A stretch of 64,000 bases of DNA, from NCBI GenBank assembly GCA_902622705.1, contig CACNQT010000004.1:27359-91358 (forward strand), given 5' to 3'. Shown piece by piece: positions 8,688-18,856 of the stretch. The notes beneath the pieces were generated by a model. The model ran no database searches. It saw only the letters and a program-made list of their open reading frames with translations, and was not told the origin of the DNA. The translations under genes and the position numbers were made by a program. Numbering within the stretch: position 1 is the stretch's first letter; every line of letters starts with the position of its first letter. Source of the stretch: an uncultured Prochlorococcus sp. GTDB lineage: Bacteria > Cyanobacteriota > Cyanobacteriia > PCC-6307 > Cyanobiaceae.

Positions 8688-11129
8688 ATGGATAAGAAAA
8701 ACTTCACTTCTATCTCACTCCAAGAAGAAATGCAACGTTCTTATCTTGAATATGCAATGAGTGTAATTGTTGGGCGTGCTTTACCCGACGCAAGAGACGG
8801 CCTTAAACCTGTACAAAGAAGAATACTTTTTGCAATGTACGAACTAGGCTTAACACCAGATAGGCCATTTAGAAAGTGTGCAAGGGTAGTTGGAGATGTC
8901 CTCGGAAAGTACCATCCACATGGAGATCAAGCTGTATATGATGCACTAGTGAGGCTAGTTCAAAATTTTTCAACAAAATATCCTACCTTAGACGGACATG
9001 GAAATTTTGGATCTGTGGATAATGATCCACCAGCGGCAATGAGATACACGGAAACTAGATTAGCGCCAATAGCATATACAGGATTTCTAGAAGAAATTGG
9101 ATCAGAAACAGTAAACTTCTCAAATAACTTTGATGGTTCCCAAAAAGAACCAGATGTTCTTCCTGCTCAACTACCATTTTTATTGCTGAACGGATCATCA
9201 GGAATTGCTGTTGGAATGGCAACAAACATCCCCCCTCACAACCTTGGAGAAATAGTAGATGGTTTAGTTGCTTTAGTAGAAGATAAAGATATAAGTAATA
9301 AAAAACTTTCTAAAATTATTAAAGGACCTGATTTTCCTACTGGCGGCGAATTAATTTATAATAAAGCAATAGAAGAACTTTACGAATCGGGAAAAGGATC
9401 AATAATCGTAAGAGGCGTATTAAATAAAGAAGAAATAAATTTAGGCAAAGGTAAACACAAAAGAAATGCATTAATAATTACAGAACTTCCCTATCAAATA
9501 AGTAAAGCAGGTTGGATTGAAAAACTAGCTGAACTTGTTAATTCAAGCAAAATTAATGGGATTGCTGATATTAGGGATGAAAGCGATAGAGATGGAATGC
9601 GAATTGTTATAGAACTAAAAAAAGATTCTAATGCTGAACTTGTAATTTCAAATTTATATAAAAAAACAGCTCTTCAAACTAACTTTGGTGCAATATTTTT
9701 AACTTTAATTAATGGTAAACCTGTTCAACTGAACTTAAAACAATATCTTAACTATTTTCTTGAATTCCGAGAAGAAACAATTAGAAAAAGAACTAGTTAT
9801 TTTCTAAAGAATACTCTTGAAAAACTAGAAATATTAGAAGGTTTGTCTAAAGCAACAAAAGACATAAAAAGAGTTATTGAAATTATTGAAAATTCAGAAA
9901 ATTCTGGAGAAGCCAAATCAAAACTAATTGAAAATTTTTCCTTTAGTGAAAAACAAGCAAATTCAGTTTTGGATATGCCACTAAAAAAAATAACAAATCT
10001 GGAAAGAAACCAAATAGATGATGAAATAACAAAATTACAAGAAAAAAGGAATTATTTTCTAAAGTTATTGAATGAAAGAAAATTATTACTTGGATTACTT
10101 ATAGAAGAATTATTAAAATTAAAGGAAAAATATAATGTCAAAAGAAAAACGAAACTTCTTAAAAATGTTGATCAAAATGAAGAATTAGAAACAATTAATA
10201 ATCATATATTAGAAGACTTAATAAATAAAAAAACTAAATTATGTATAGATAATAGATTATATTTAAGAAGGATGATTTTAAGTAATTACAAGAAATCGTT
10301 TGAGAATGTAAATAAAATTATAGATAATAAAAATATTCAAAAATTTATATGTAATATTGAAAAAAATATAAAAATAATTGGAATAACGAATAAAGGAAAA
10401 GTCTTTCCTATCGATTGGGAGTCGCATATTAATAATGACTATAAATTAGATAATAAAATCCTTGGAAATATTAATCCGAGTGAAATAATAAATTTTCATT
10501 CAATTAAAAAAGAACTGAAAAATTACTTGTGCATCTTGAATTCTGATGGAAGATTTAAAAAAGTTTTATTTGATGAGGATATGATAAAGAGTAATAGATC
10601 TTTTGGGATAACAAAATTAAAAAATAACATAAAAACAATCGATTCATTTATATCTAGTGAAGAAAAAAATTTAATAATATTAACATCTATTGGAAGACTT
10701 TTTAAATTTAGTTTATCAAATAAAGTTATAACGCCGACTACAAAACAATCTCAAGGATTAATGATTGCAAAACTTTTCCCCAATGAAAAAATTGTTTCTT
10801 GTTGTTCTTATCAAAATGGAGAAAATATTTATTTAGTTTCTAAGCAAGGAAAAATTTTTTGTTTGAAAAATAATGAAATTTATTACGCAAATGAATACAG
10901 TTTGGGATATTTAAATGAAAGAACGCAAATTAAAAACGATTATTTCCTAAAAATTTTACCAAGTAACTATTATCTTGATATTGAAACTAATAAAAATAAA
11001 TCTGCAAGATTAGAGTTTGATAAATTAAATTTTAAATCTAATAAAACAAATTTTTTAATTGACTTTTTAAAATTAGATAAAGGCGAATATCTTAAAAATT
11101 GTTTTTTACTAGAAAACTTTTTCGCCTAG
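8688..11129 (+). CDS. Type IIA topoisomerase subunit A (GyrA/ParC-like paralogue)
   Basis: The breakage-reunion domain is clear. [16 protein letters not shown] and [12 protein letters not shown] place the catalytic Tyr at residue 120 and the quinolone-pocket positions at 81 (Gln, where E. coli GyrA has Ser83) and 85 (Asp, as Asp87). The 813-residue length fits the family, and a coiled-coil arm lies near 420-480. The C-terminal third is very Lys/Asn/Ile-rich. No GyrA box (QRRGGKG-like) is seen in its beta-pinwheel region, which argues for a ParC-like decatenating role rather than supercoiling. Prochlorococcus is known to carry two A-subunit genes, so calling this gyrA outright would be unsafe. 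It overlaps the purF stop by four bases. Confidence 0.9.
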   Translation: MDKKNFTSISLQEEMQRSYLEYAMSVIVGRALPDARDGLKPVQRRILFAMYELGLTPDRPFRKCARVVGDVLGKYHPHGDQAVYDALVRLVQNFSTKYPTLDGHGNFGSVDNDPPAAMRYTETRLAPIAYTGFLEEIGSETVNFSNNFDGSQKEPDVLPAQLPFLLLNGSSGIAVGMATNIPPHNLGEIVDGLVALVEDKDISNKKLSKIIKGPDFPTGGELIYNKAIEELYESGKGSIIVRGVLNKEEINLGKGKHKRNALIITELPYQISKAGWIEKLAELVNSSKINGIADIRDESDRDGMRIVIELKKDSNAELVISNLYKKTALQTNFGAIFLTLINGKPVQLNLKQYLNYFLEFREETIRKRTSYFLKNTLEKLEILEGLSKATKDIKRVIEIIENSENSGEAKSKLIENFSFSEKQANSVLDMPLKKITNLERNQIDDEITKLQEKRNYFLKLLNERKLLLGLLIEELLKLKEKYNVKRKTKLLKNVDQNEELETINNHILEDLINKKTKLCIDNRLYLRRMILSNYKKSFENVNKIIDNKNIQKFICNIEKNIKIIGITNKGKVFPIDWESHINNDYKLDNKILGNINPSEIINFHSIKKELKNYLCILNSDGRFKKVLFDEDMIKSNRSFGITKLKNNIKTIDSFISSEEKNLIILTSIGRLFKFSLSNKVITPTTKQSQGLMIAKLFPNEKIVSCCSYQNGENIYLVSKQGKIFCLKNNEIYYANEYSLGYLNERTQIKNDYFLKILPSNYYLDIETNKNKSARLEFDKLNFKSNKTNFLIDFLKLDKGEYLKNCFLLENFFA

Positions 11130-12586
11130 GATTTATATTCATTTTCAACCCAATTTAAATATTCTTGATTCACTGTTCCTGTTACATAAGTACCATTAAA
11201 ACAACTCATCTCTAAATCTTCAACAAGAGAATCACTGATTATAGATTTACGTAAATTCTCAACACTTTGATAAACAAGATTATCGATTTCAAGTTGCTCA
11301 GCAATTTCACTTATTGTCCTATCATGAGCTATTAATTCATCTCTATTGGGCATATTAATTCCATAAACATGAGGAAAACGAACTGGAGGGGCTGCAGATG
11401 TAAAAAAAACTTTATTTGCGCCTGCATCTTTAGCCATCTGAACAATTTCTTTTGAAGTAGTACCTCTTACTATCGAATCATCAACTATTAATACATTTTT
11501 ATTTTTAAACTCTGCACTCATTGCATTTAACTTTTGTCTTACAGATTTCTTACGTTTATGTTGACCAGGCATAATGAATGTTCTACCAACATATCTATTT
11601 TTAAAAAAACCTTCTCTATACTCAATACCTAACTGTCTTGCAACTTGCATAGCAGCAGGTCGAGAAGAATCAGGAATAGGCATTACAACATCAACATCTC
11701 CAGAAGTAATTGTTTCCTTTATTGTTTCAGATAAATAATCTCCCATTTTTAAACGAGCTTTATACACAGAAATTCCATTCATAATTGAATCTGGCCTAGC
11801 TAAATAAACATATTCAAAAGAACAAGGACATAACATGGGATTTTCAGAACATTGCTTAGAAAAAAACTCGCCATTAAGATTTATATAAATAGCTTCTCCA
11901 GGATCTACATCTCTCACTACTTGGTAATCATTATTCTCAAGAACTAAAGATTCGCTAGCAACCATCCACTCTTCTTTTTTTGTAGTTAATGAAAATCTTT
12001 TTCCTATGACTAATGGTCTAATACCAAAAGGATCTCTGAATGCTAATAAACCATGACCTGAAATTAATGCAATTGCAGCATATGATCCCTGAATTCTTTT
12101 ATGTAAAGATTTGACAGCATCAAAAATAATATCAGGTTCTAATTCTTGCTTATGAGTTTGTTCATGCAATTCTGTTGCCAATACATTTAATAGCATTTCA
12201 GTATCGCTTGAAGAATTTGTATGACGCTTATCAATACTAAATAATTGTTTTTCTAAATCTCTGGTATTAGTCAAATTGCCATTATGGATTAAAACAATTC
12301 CATAAGGTGCATTAACGTAAAAAGGCTGAGCTTCCTCTACGCTTTCTGCTGATCCCTTTGTGGCGTATCTAACATGACCCAATCCTATCTTACCGATTAA
12401 ATTCCTCATATCTCTAGTTCTATAAGCAGTATTAACATGCCCTTTGGCCTTATGTATATGGAAAATAGTATTTTCCATAGTAGCTATACCTGTAGAATCT
12501 TGACCTCTATGCTGTAAAAGCAAAAGGCTATCATAAATTTGTTGATTAACATCATCTGAAGAAACGATTCCAACTATTCCACACAT
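11126..12586 (-). CDS. purF: Amidophosphoribosyltransferase
   Basis: Catalyses the first committed step of purine synthesis, joining PRPP and glutamine-derived ammonia to make phosphoribosylamine. The mature N-terminus begins with the nucleophile Cys2 ([10 protein letters not shown]). The Ntn-type glutaminase domain has [11 protein letters not shown] and [10 protein letters not shown], and the PRT domain has the PRPP loop [17 protein letters not shown]. Length (486) is normal. It follows purL in the same orientation after about 47 bp, making a purL-purF pair that points away from the origin. Its 3' end overlaps the GyrA-like gene convergently by four bases. Confidence 0.97.
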   Translation of the reverse strand: MCGIVGIVSSDDVNQQIYDSLLLLQHRGQDSTGIATMENTIFHIHKAKGHVNTAYRTRDMRNLIGKIGLGHVRYATKGSAESVEEAQPFYVNAPYGIVLIHNGNLTNTRDLEKQLFSIDKRHTNSSSDTEMLLNVLATELHEQTHKQELEPDIIFDAVKSLHKRIQGSYAAIALISGHGLLAFRDPFGIRPLVIGKRFSLTTKKEEWMVASESLVLENNDYQVVRDVDPGEAIYINLNGEFFSKQCSENPMLCPCSFEYVYLARPDSIMNGISVYKARLKMGDYLSETIKETITSGDVDVVMPIPDSSRPAAMQVARQLGIEYREGFFKNRYVGRTFIMPGQHKRKKSVRQKLNAMSAEFKNKNVLIVDDSIVRGTTSKEIVQMAKDAGANKVFFTSAAPPVRFPHVYGINMPNRDELIAHDRTISEIAEQLEIDNLVYQSVENLRKSIISDSLVEDLEMSCFNGTYVTGTVNQEYLNWVENEYKS

Positions 12587-12633
12587 AACTTAATTCCGTA
12601 AAAATTTTAATAGTTGGAAAATGTTTTTCATAT

Positions 12634-14973
12634 TTACAAGAGACCTGAAATACTATTATTAAATTTTTCGGTTAATTCCTCAACCCTTATATTGCAAATA
12701 TCTTTATCCAAAATTTTAATATTAAGGTTTTTACTGGTAACATTTCCTATTTTTTTTACATATATACTTGACTGAAAATTTATTTGATTTTTATTAAGAT
12801 AATTTAGCCATTCATTTTCTTTCATTATATCTATTGAAAAAATAATTCTAGAACCTCCTTCCGCAAATAATAAATTATCATCTCTATTAGAATCTTTCTC
12901 TAATTCTATGGTTGCGCCTTTTTCAGACAAAATACAACATTCTGCTAAAGCTATGGCTAGACCTCCATCACTAATATCATGTGAAGAAACTACAAAACTT
13001 TTTAAAATCGCATTTCTTAAAAAACTCTGGCAAAACTTTTCTTCTTGCAAATCTAATTTTGGAGGACGACCTGTAATTTCTCCATGAAAATATTCCAAAT
13101 AAGAACTAGCTGCAATTGTTGTTTCTGACTTATGAGAACCAATTAACCATATTTGATCATTAATATTTTTCCATTCACTACTAATAGCTTTTTCAACATT
13201 ATCTATCTTCCCAACCATCCCAATAACTGGAGTAGGATTAATTGGAGTAATATCATTTTCTTTATTTTTTGATTCGTTGTACAGGGAAACGTTTCCTCCT
13301 GTAACAGGAGTTTCGAGAGCTTTACATGCTTCAGAAATTCCATTGCATGAAGATGAAAGCTGCCAATATCCAATTTCAGTTTCGGGAGAAGGAAAATTCA
13401 AGTTATTGGTTATGGCAACTGGTTCTGCTCCAACACAACTAACGTTTCTTGCGGCTTCCGCAACAGCTGCGATAGTACCTCTAAAAGGGTCAAGAAAAAC
13501 CCATCTACTATTACAATCAACAGAAGCAGCTACACCAGAGAAAACTCTATTTTTATTTTTCTCATTATGTTTTCTAAGTCTTATTACCGCTGCATCTGAT
13601 TCTCCAGGTTTAAAAACTGTATTTGCCTGAACTTGAGAGTCATATTGTTTATAAATCCATCGTTTAGAAGCTATTGAAGGATTAGAGAGAAGTTTTAAAA
13701 TGATCTCTGAATAAGAAAAACTGTTATTTTCTTTCAATGAAAATATTTTTTGCTCATTTATTTCTGGTAAATTAGTTTCACTCCATTCCCATTTCTTTAA
13801 CAAATAATCAGGTGGTTTTTTTATCACATTATGAACATTTACAGGAGTATCGTCGGACAAAGCAGATGTAGGTATTTGAGCAACAATTTTACTTTTATGA
13901 GAAATAATTACCTCATTAGTATCTATTACTTCACCAATTACATTGGCATATAATCCCCATTTATTAAATTTTTCAATAAGATTCTTAATTTTTTCTTCCT
14001 TCACGACAAATAACATTCTCTCTTGCGATTCAGATAGTAAATATTGGTATGAAGACATATTATCTTCTCTAGAAGGAACTAAATCTAAATCAATAGATAT
14101 ACCTAAATTTCCGTTAGCAGCCATTTCAGCACTACTACAAGTTAAACCTGCTGCACCCATATCTTGAGCAGCAATTACATCTCCTGTCTTAAAAGCTTCT
14201 AAACATGCTTCTATAAGACTTTTCTCAATAAAAGGATCTCCTACTTGTACTGCAGGTCTATCATCTAATGATGCAGTAGTTAATTCAGAACTGGCAAAGC
14301 TAGCACCTCCAACTCCGTCCTTGCCAGTAGTATTACCAACATATAATACAGGTGATCCTACATTTTTTGCTCCCGAACAAACAATTTCACTGGTCTCCAA
14401 AAGTCCTAGAGCCATAACATTGACTAGAGGATTTCCAGAGTAACTATCATCGAAATCAATTTCACCTCCAACAGTAGGCACACCTACACAATTTCCATAA
14501 TGTGCAATACCTGATACAACTCCTCGAAGCAAATCAACATTTGATTGCTTATGCAGATTTCCGAATCTAAGTGAATTCAATACTGCGATTGGCCTTGCTC
14601 CCATTGTAAAAATATCTCTTAATATTCCTCCTACTCCTGTTGCCGCTCCTTGAAAAGGTTCAATTGCAGAAGGATGATTATGACTTTCTATTTTAAAAAC
14701 AAGCTTTTGGTTATTTCCTACATCAATAACACCAGCATTTTCACCAGGACCTACCAAAACATTTTTTCCTTTAGTAGGAAACTGAGATAATAAAGGTTTT
14801 GAATTTCTATAACAACAATGTTCAGACCACATAACACCAAACATTCCTAATTCAGTCCTATTTGGTTTTCTATTTAATCTTTTGCAAATTTCTTCATAAT
14901 CATTAATTGTTAAATTTTCAATTTTTAATGCTTCATTAAGATCATATAGATCATTATTTTCTGAATTTATCAT
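12634..14973 (-). CDS. purL: Phosphoribosylformylglycinamidine synthase subunit PurL (small type)
   Basis: Converts FGAR to FGAM with ATP, working with PurS and PurQ. At 779 residues it is the small PurL, without a fused glutaminase. Visible landmarks include RTELGMFGVMWSEHCCYRNS near the N-terminus, the FKIESHNHPSAIEPFQGAATGVGG nucleotide region, QDMGAAGLTCSSAEMA and HDISDGGLAIALAE. It is 3 bp downstream of the PRC-barrel-like gene and upstream of purF, so dnaN, PRC-like, purL and purF look like one transcription unit. The ATG start is supported by spacing. Confidence 0.97.
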   Translation of the reverse strand: MINSENNDLYDLNEALKIENLTINDYEEICKRLNRKPNRTELGMFGVMWSEHCCYRNSKPLLSQFPTKGKNVLVGPGENAGVIDVGNNQKLVFKIESHNHPSAIEPFQGAATGVGGILRDIFTMGARPIAVLNSLRFGNLHKQSNVDLLRGVVSGIAHYGNCVGVPTVGGEIDFDDSYSGNPLVNVMALGLLETSEIVCSGAKNVGSPVLYVGNTTGKDGVGGASFASSELTTASLDDRPAVQVGDPFIEKSLIEACLEAFKTGDVIAAQDMGAAGLTCSSAEMAANGNLGISIDLDLVPSREDNMSSYQYLLSESQERMLFVVKEEKIKNLIEKFNKWGLYANVIGEVIDTNEVIISHKSKIVAQIPTSALSDDTPVNVHNVIKKPPDYLLKKWEWSETNLPEINEQKIFSLKENNSFSYSEIILKLLSNPSIASKRWIYKQYDSQVQANTVFKPGESDAAVIRLRKHNEKNKNRVFSGVAASVDCNSRWVFLDPFRGTIAAVAEAARNVSCVGAEPVAITNNLNFPSPETEIGYWQLSSSCNGISEACKALETPVTGGNVSLYNESKNKENDITPINPTPVIGMVGKIDNVEKAISSEWKNINDQIWLIGSHKSETTIAASSYLEYFHGEITGRPPKLDLQEEKFCQSFLRNAILKSFVVSSHDISDGGLAIALAECCILSEKGATIELEKDSNRDDNLLFAEGGSRIIFSIDIMKENEWLNYLNKNQINFQSSIYVKKIGNVTSKNLNIKILDKDICNIRVEELTEKFNNSISGLL

Positions 14974-14976
14974 TAT

Positions 14977-15681
14977 TCAAATCCAAGGGTCATCTTCTTT
15001 TTTATCACTAAAAGATCTTGATGTTCCATCATTATAAAAACTTTTTTCTTCAAAATCTAAGTTTTGGTTTATATCTTCATCTTCCTCAAGCCAATCTTCT
15101 AATCTATTTGCAGCTATATTTTTCATATCATCAAATCTATTAAAAATTTTTTTTCCTTTTTGCAAAAATTCATTTTTAAAACTAGATTTTATTAAAAATA
15201 AATCATCTAAAGAACTACTTTCACAAAAAACTAAACCTGGCTGTTGATCATTAATATTTTCAATATTTAATTTCCATCTACTAGAACCTGGGATTTTAGG
15301 ATTGGATCTAGAAACTAAATAATATTTAATTTTTCCTGTTTTCATTTCGAATAAAAAATCAGCAATAACTCCTATTTTTGAACCATTTATATTTACAAGA
15401 TTAGCTTCTATTAAAGTTGGGAACCTATTTAAAGTTGCTAAATCAGAAATCGCTGGCTCACCTTTAACGTAAATTTCATTATCTATTATTTGACTAATTT
15501 GATTCAATCGCCAAACATTACGTTTCAAATCAAAATTTGAAGGACGTGAATACCATCCTAAAATTCGATGAACTGGAGGATGCATCCAAACATTTTCACC
15601 ATTTCCATAATTAAGAGCCATATTGCCCTTAACACTGTAATTTAGTAATTCACTTAATAAAATTTCTTTAGGTAATTTCAA
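14977..15681 (-). CDS. Conserved cyanobacterial protein with PRC-barrel-like domain
   Basis: Residues about 70-155 (TLIEANLVNINGSKIGVIAD to the IKYYLVSRSN strand) resemble a PRC-barrel, a small beta-barrel found in RNA-processing proteins such as RimM and in photosynthetic reaction-centre H subunits. The C-terminus is acidic and charged. The position directly after dnaN (one-base gap) and before purL (3 bp) is characteristic of picocyanobacterial genomes. The function is not established; a link to RNA or membrane-complex assembly would be a guess. The domain call is by fold-like pattern only. Confidence 0.75.
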   Translation of the reverse strand: MKLPKEILLSELLNYSVKGNMALNYGNGENVWMHPPVHRILGWYSRPSNFDLKRNVWRLNQISQIIDNEIYVKGEPAISDLATLNRFPTLIEANLVNINGSKIGVIADFLFEMKTGKIKYYLVSRSNPKIPGSSRWKLNIENINDQQPGLVFCESSSLDDLFLIKSSFKNEFLQKGKKIFNRFDDMKNIAANRLEDWLEEDEDINQNLDFEEKSFYNDGTSRSFSDKKEDDPWI

Positions 15682-15682
15682 A

Positions 15683-16840
15683 TTAAGAACGAACCTGTAC
15701 AGGCATAACTAAATAAGTAAAAGAATTAAGATTATCTTCTGGTACAAAAACAGCTGGAGTAGTTGAAAGATTACACTTTAACAATACATTTTCTGAAGAA
15801 ATAACTTTTAAACCTTCTAAAAGATATCTAACGTTAAATGCAATATCAAAATTTTCTCCAGAGTATGAAACAGGAATGTATTCATTAGCATTTCCAATAT
15901 CTTGTGCATCTGCACTAATTGAAGCTGAATCTGTATTGTCTAATTTAATCTTCACAACATTACTCTGCTGATCCGCCAAGACAGCAATTCTTTCTAATGA
16001 GTCAATTAATCTTTTAGTATTAAAATTAAAAATCTTAGAAAAAGTATCAGGAATTAATTGTGAATAATTCGGATAGGTACCTTCTAAAGTTCTAGTTGTA
16101 ATTATTTGACTAGAAGATATAAAAACGACCTGACCTTTATCGTAAAAAAGCTTTATTGACTTTTCTGAGCTTCTTAAAGAAATTAGTTTTTCAATTTCTC
16201 TTAATGATTTTGTTGGAATAGTTACAGATAAATTACGTTCATTTAAAAATGAATTATCTTTATTTTCGATATATTCTTCGTCACCTATTAACGCGACAGC
16301 CAATCTATGACCATCTGTGGAAGCAGACTCTAGATAATTTTGTTTGAAGGTAAAATTTACTCCCGTAAGTAATTGCTTTGAATCATCATTACTACTAGCA
16401 AAGATGGTAGATTTTAAAGATTTTAAAAAAGAAATAGGGTCAATATTTAAAGAAGTTCCACTTTCAACAAATGGCAATTTTGGATAATCATCAGAGGGAA
16501 TACCTTTAATATTAAAGGAGCCTCTATCACTTTTAATTAAGATACTATCAGATTCATCAGATACTTCTAAAGAAACAGGAGTTTCAGTGGGTAATTTGTT
16601 TACTATTTCTGATAAAAGTTTTGAAGGTATTGTAATAGCTCCGCTATTCTTAACAGTTCCATCGAAAGATGTTTGAATTCCTAAATTAAGGTCAAATCCC
16701 GTCAAGCTAATTTTATTTGTTCCTTGGTCAGCTGTTAAAAGTATATTTGCGAGAATTGGATGAGTTGGTCTTGATGAAACTGCTTTACTTACTAACTGTA
16801 TAGCATTATTTAACTCACTTTGATTACAAATAATCTCCAT
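15683..16840 (-). CDS. dnaN: DNA polymerase III sliding clamp (beta subunit)
   Basis: Forms the ring that tethers the replicative polymerase. The 385-residue protein has the three-domain clamp pattern: MEIICNQSELNNAIQLVSKA at the start, RPTHPILANILL, FTFKQNYLESASTDGHRLAV in domain 2, and the YLVMPVQVR ending typical of bacterial clamps. It is the first gene to the left of the putative origin and reads away from it, as in other picocyanobacteria where dnaN rather than dnaA marks the origin. No dnaA gene is in the window. Confidence 0.97.
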   Translation of the reverse strand: MEIICNQSELNNAIQLVSKAVSSRPTHPILANILLTADQGTNKISLTGFDLNLGIQTSFDGTVKNSGAITIPSKLLSEIVNKLPTETPVSLEVSDESDSILIKSDRGSFNIKGIPSDDYPKLPFVESGTSLNIDPISFLKSLKSTIFASSNDDSKQLLTGVNFTFKQNYLESASTDGHRLAVALIGDEEYIENKDNSFLNERNLSVTIPTKSLREIEKLISLRSSEKSIKLFYDKGQVVFISSSQIITTRTLEGTYPNYSQLIPDTFSKIFNFNTKRLIDSLERIAVLADQQSNVVKIKLDNTDSASISADAQDIGNANEYIPVSYSGENFDIAFNVRYLLEGLKVISSENVLLKCNLSTTPAVFVPEDNLNSFTYLVMPVQVRS

Positions 16841-17175
16841 CGGGCTTTGGAACTTTTTACAAATACAATATACTTTTTTCGTAAATTAAATTCAATAACT
16901 TATTTATTTACTTTCTAAATATAAAATTAAAAATAAAATAATAAAGATTAGTAGTAGTAGTAACTGTGGAAACTGTGGAATTATAAATTTAATAACTAAA
17001 ATTACTATGTTTTTAAATATTTAAACAGGTGGAAAAAATTCTTTGTTTGTTGAATAAATTAAAATTTTTAAGATAGCTTTTTTTTTTCTTAACAAACCCA
17101 ATTATTTTTTGTTTGTTTTTCAACAATTGAAGGCTGTTTATAACTGATTTCCACAGACACTAATTTTTTTGGATT
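16841..17175. other. Putative chromosomal replication origin (oriC) region between dnaN and thrC
   Basis: This 335-bp gap has no ORF and is extremely AT-rich. It holds four DnaA-box-like 9-mers compared with the cyanobacterial form TTTTCCACA. Three are on the minus strand: GTTTCCACA (16965-16973), AATTCCACA (16974-16982) and TTTTCCACC (17028-17036). One is on the plus strand: ATTTCCACA (17147-17155). A poly-T run and repeated TTTGTTTG/TTCAAC words fill the rest. Position next to dnaN and the trinucleotide run (separate entry) support an origin. GC skew could not be computed here. Confidence 0.75.
16949..16982 (-). promoter_or_regulatory. DnaA-box pair plus DnaA-trio run (probable unwinding module of oriC)
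   Basis: On the minus strand, two abutting DnaA-like 9-mers (AATTCCACA, GTTTCCACA) are followed after one G by TTACTACTACTACTA and then a long A/T-only-like stretch toward dnaN. Read on the opposite strand 3' to 5', this is AAT-GAT-GAT-GAT-GAT, fitting the DnaA-trio consensus 3'-(G/A)A(T/A)-5' described for B. subtilis origin unwinding. Order, strand and polarity all match that module. On the plus strand the box pair also appears as a tandem AACTGTGGA duplication (16962-16979). Confidence 0.68.
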
Positions 17176-18276
17176 TTAATATCCTAAAATTTTGGTTATA
17201 TTTTTTAACGAAGGATCAATGTTTTTCTTGAAAATAGCATCATTGTTTTTAATCGCGCAATCAGGATCTTTCAATCCATTTCCAGTAAGAACACAAACGA
17301 TTCTCGATCCTTTTTGAATTCTATTTTTGTTTTTTATAAGTCCAGCAACTGAAGCAGCACTGGCAGGTTCACAAAATATTCCCTCTTTTGCAAGGATCTT
17401 ATAAGCTTCGATTATTTCTTCATCTGTAACTGACTGAAAATCTCCTTTGCTTTCTTTTTTAACTTTCTTTGCTTTTTCTCTATTAACAGGATTACCGATT
17501 CTTATAGCAGTTGCAATTGTTTCAGGGTCTTTAACAATTATATTTTTTACTAATGGAGCCGACCCTTCAGATTGAAATCCCATCATAGTTGGTAACTTCA
17601 AATTTCTTATTTTTAAATATTCTTTAAAACCTAACCAATAAGCAGTTATATTTCCAGCATTTCCCATTGGAATACAAAGCCAATCAGGTGCATAACCTAA
17701 GTCGTCAACTATTTCAAAGGCGGCTGTTTTTTGGCCTTGTATTCGATATGGATTAACAGAATTAACAAGTTCTATTGGATGTTCTGAAGATAAATCCCTT
17801 ACGATTTCTAGAGCTTTATCAAAGTTTCCATTAATTGATATAATTTCAGCTCCATACATTAAAGCTTGTGCGAGCTTCCCTTGTGCAACAAATCCTTCTG
17901 GGATTAAAACATAAGGTTTTAATCCTCCTCTAGAAGCATATGCAGCAGCAGCAGCGGAGGTATTTCCAGTACTTGCACAAATTACTGCTTCACGGCCTTC
18001 TTCTTTTGCTTTGCTAATAGCCATAGTCATCCCTCGATCTTTAAAAGATCCTGTGGGATTTAGACCATCATATTTTAAAAAAACTTTTGTTTCATTTCCA
18101 ATTAAATTGCTAAGTGAGTCACTAAGAATTAATGGGGTATTTCCTTCATTTAGAGAGATGATAGGAGTTTTCTTTGTAACTGGAAGATATTGTTTATAAG
18201 CTTCGATTAAACCTGGCCATCTTTTTTTTCTATAATTAATACCCAGTTTATTTTTGATTTTATTTAATAGCACCAT
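17176..18276 (-). CDS. thrC: Threonine synthase
   Basis: PLP enzyme converting O-phosphohomoserine to threonine. The PLP lysine is in [11 protein letters not shown] (Lys79), the phosphate-cradle glycine loop is seen at MGNAGN, and [15 protein letters not shown] is the substrate/PLP asparagine loop. Length 366 fits the shorter class without the plant-type regulatory N-terminus. It ends at the origin region, so it is transcribed toward oriC. The DUF1400-like gene lies 6 bp upstream, giving a minus-strand set ubiB-like, DUF1400-like, thrC. Confidence 0.96.
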   Translation of the reverse strand: MVLLNKIKNKLGINYRKKRWPGLIEAYKQYLPVTKKTPIISLNEGNTPLILSDSLSNLIGNETKVFLKYDGLNPTGSFKDRGMTMAISKAKEEGREAVICASTGNTSAAAAAYASRGGLKPYVLIPEGFVAQGKLAQALMYGAEIISINGNFDKALEIVRDLSSEHPIELVNSVNPYRIQGQKTAAFEIVDDLGYAPDWLCIPMGNAGNITAYWLGFKEYLKIRNLKLPTMMGFQSEGSAPLVKNIIVKDPETIATAIRIGNPVNREKAKKVKKESKGDFQSVTDEEIIEAYKILAKEGIFCEPASAASVAGLIKNKNRIQKGSRIVCVLTGNGLKDPDCAIKNNDAIFKKNIDPSLKNITKILGY

Positions 18277-18282
18277 AACTGT

Positions 18283-18855
18283 TTAATTTGTTTTAATTTT
18301 TTTTAAGGGTGAATTTGTAAAAAAATCCAATAATTCAGAAATTGATTCTACTTTATTCATAACTTTGCTCAAAGCTTTGACATCTAAAATAACAGTTTTA
18401 GTTGGATATCCTTCAAAAAAATTTATTAGATTTATTTTCCCATTTCCTATCTTAATACCCTGTACTACGCTTGCTCTAAGAGCTAACATACCTGTTGTTT
18501 TATCATCTGCTATTGGAGGATGGATAATAGATGAAAGTCTTGTTAGAAAAATATTACCTATTTCTGAATATACTAATTTGCTTGCAATTGTAATAGGGAT
18601 TTCAAATTTTTTATTTAATACTGATTTAATTTCTTTATCAGGAGAACCAGTTGCTTTTAAAATTCTTTTTAGCTTTTTTGTTGAACTACCTTCTTCTACA
18701 AATGTTTTTAATGAATTTACTTTAATTGTTCTAGAAAATAGGCCGTATACAATTTTAATTTCTTCAGCAGCTTTAACTTTTGAAACATTAAAAAGAAATT
18801 GAGAACTAATAAATATAAAAATTATTTTTACAATTAAAAACTTATTTAACTTCAT
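18283..18855 (-). CDS. Secreted DUF1400-like protein
   Basis: The ATG at 18855 (MKLNKFLIVK) is preferred to the TTG at 18879. It sits two bases upstream of the UbiB-like stop codon, so translation may be coupled. The start gives an N-terminal signal peptide (hydrophobic residues about 5-22, cleavage plausible after VKAAEE). The rest (IKIVYGLFSRTIKVNSLKTF, then a helix-rich middle) resembles DUF1400, a cyanobacterial family often found at the N-terminus of predicted alpha/beta hydrolases. No hydrolase domain follows in this 190-residue protein. Function unknown. Confidence 0.75.
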   Translation of the reverse strand: MKLNKFLIVKIIFIFISSQFLFNVSKVKAAEEIKIVYGLFSRTIKVNSLKTFVEEGSSTKKLKRILKATGSPDKEIKSVLNKKFEIPITIASKLVYSEIGNIFLTRLSSIIHPPIADDKTTGMLALRASVVQGIKIGNGKINLINFFEGYPTKTVILDVKALSKVMNKVESISELLDFFTNSPLKKIKTN

Positions 18856-18856
18856 T

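Noticed and set aside
13277-13630. 117-residue plus-strand ORF inside purL
   Set aside because: Antisense shadow of a highly conserved gene, with no ribosome site or recognisable protein pattern.
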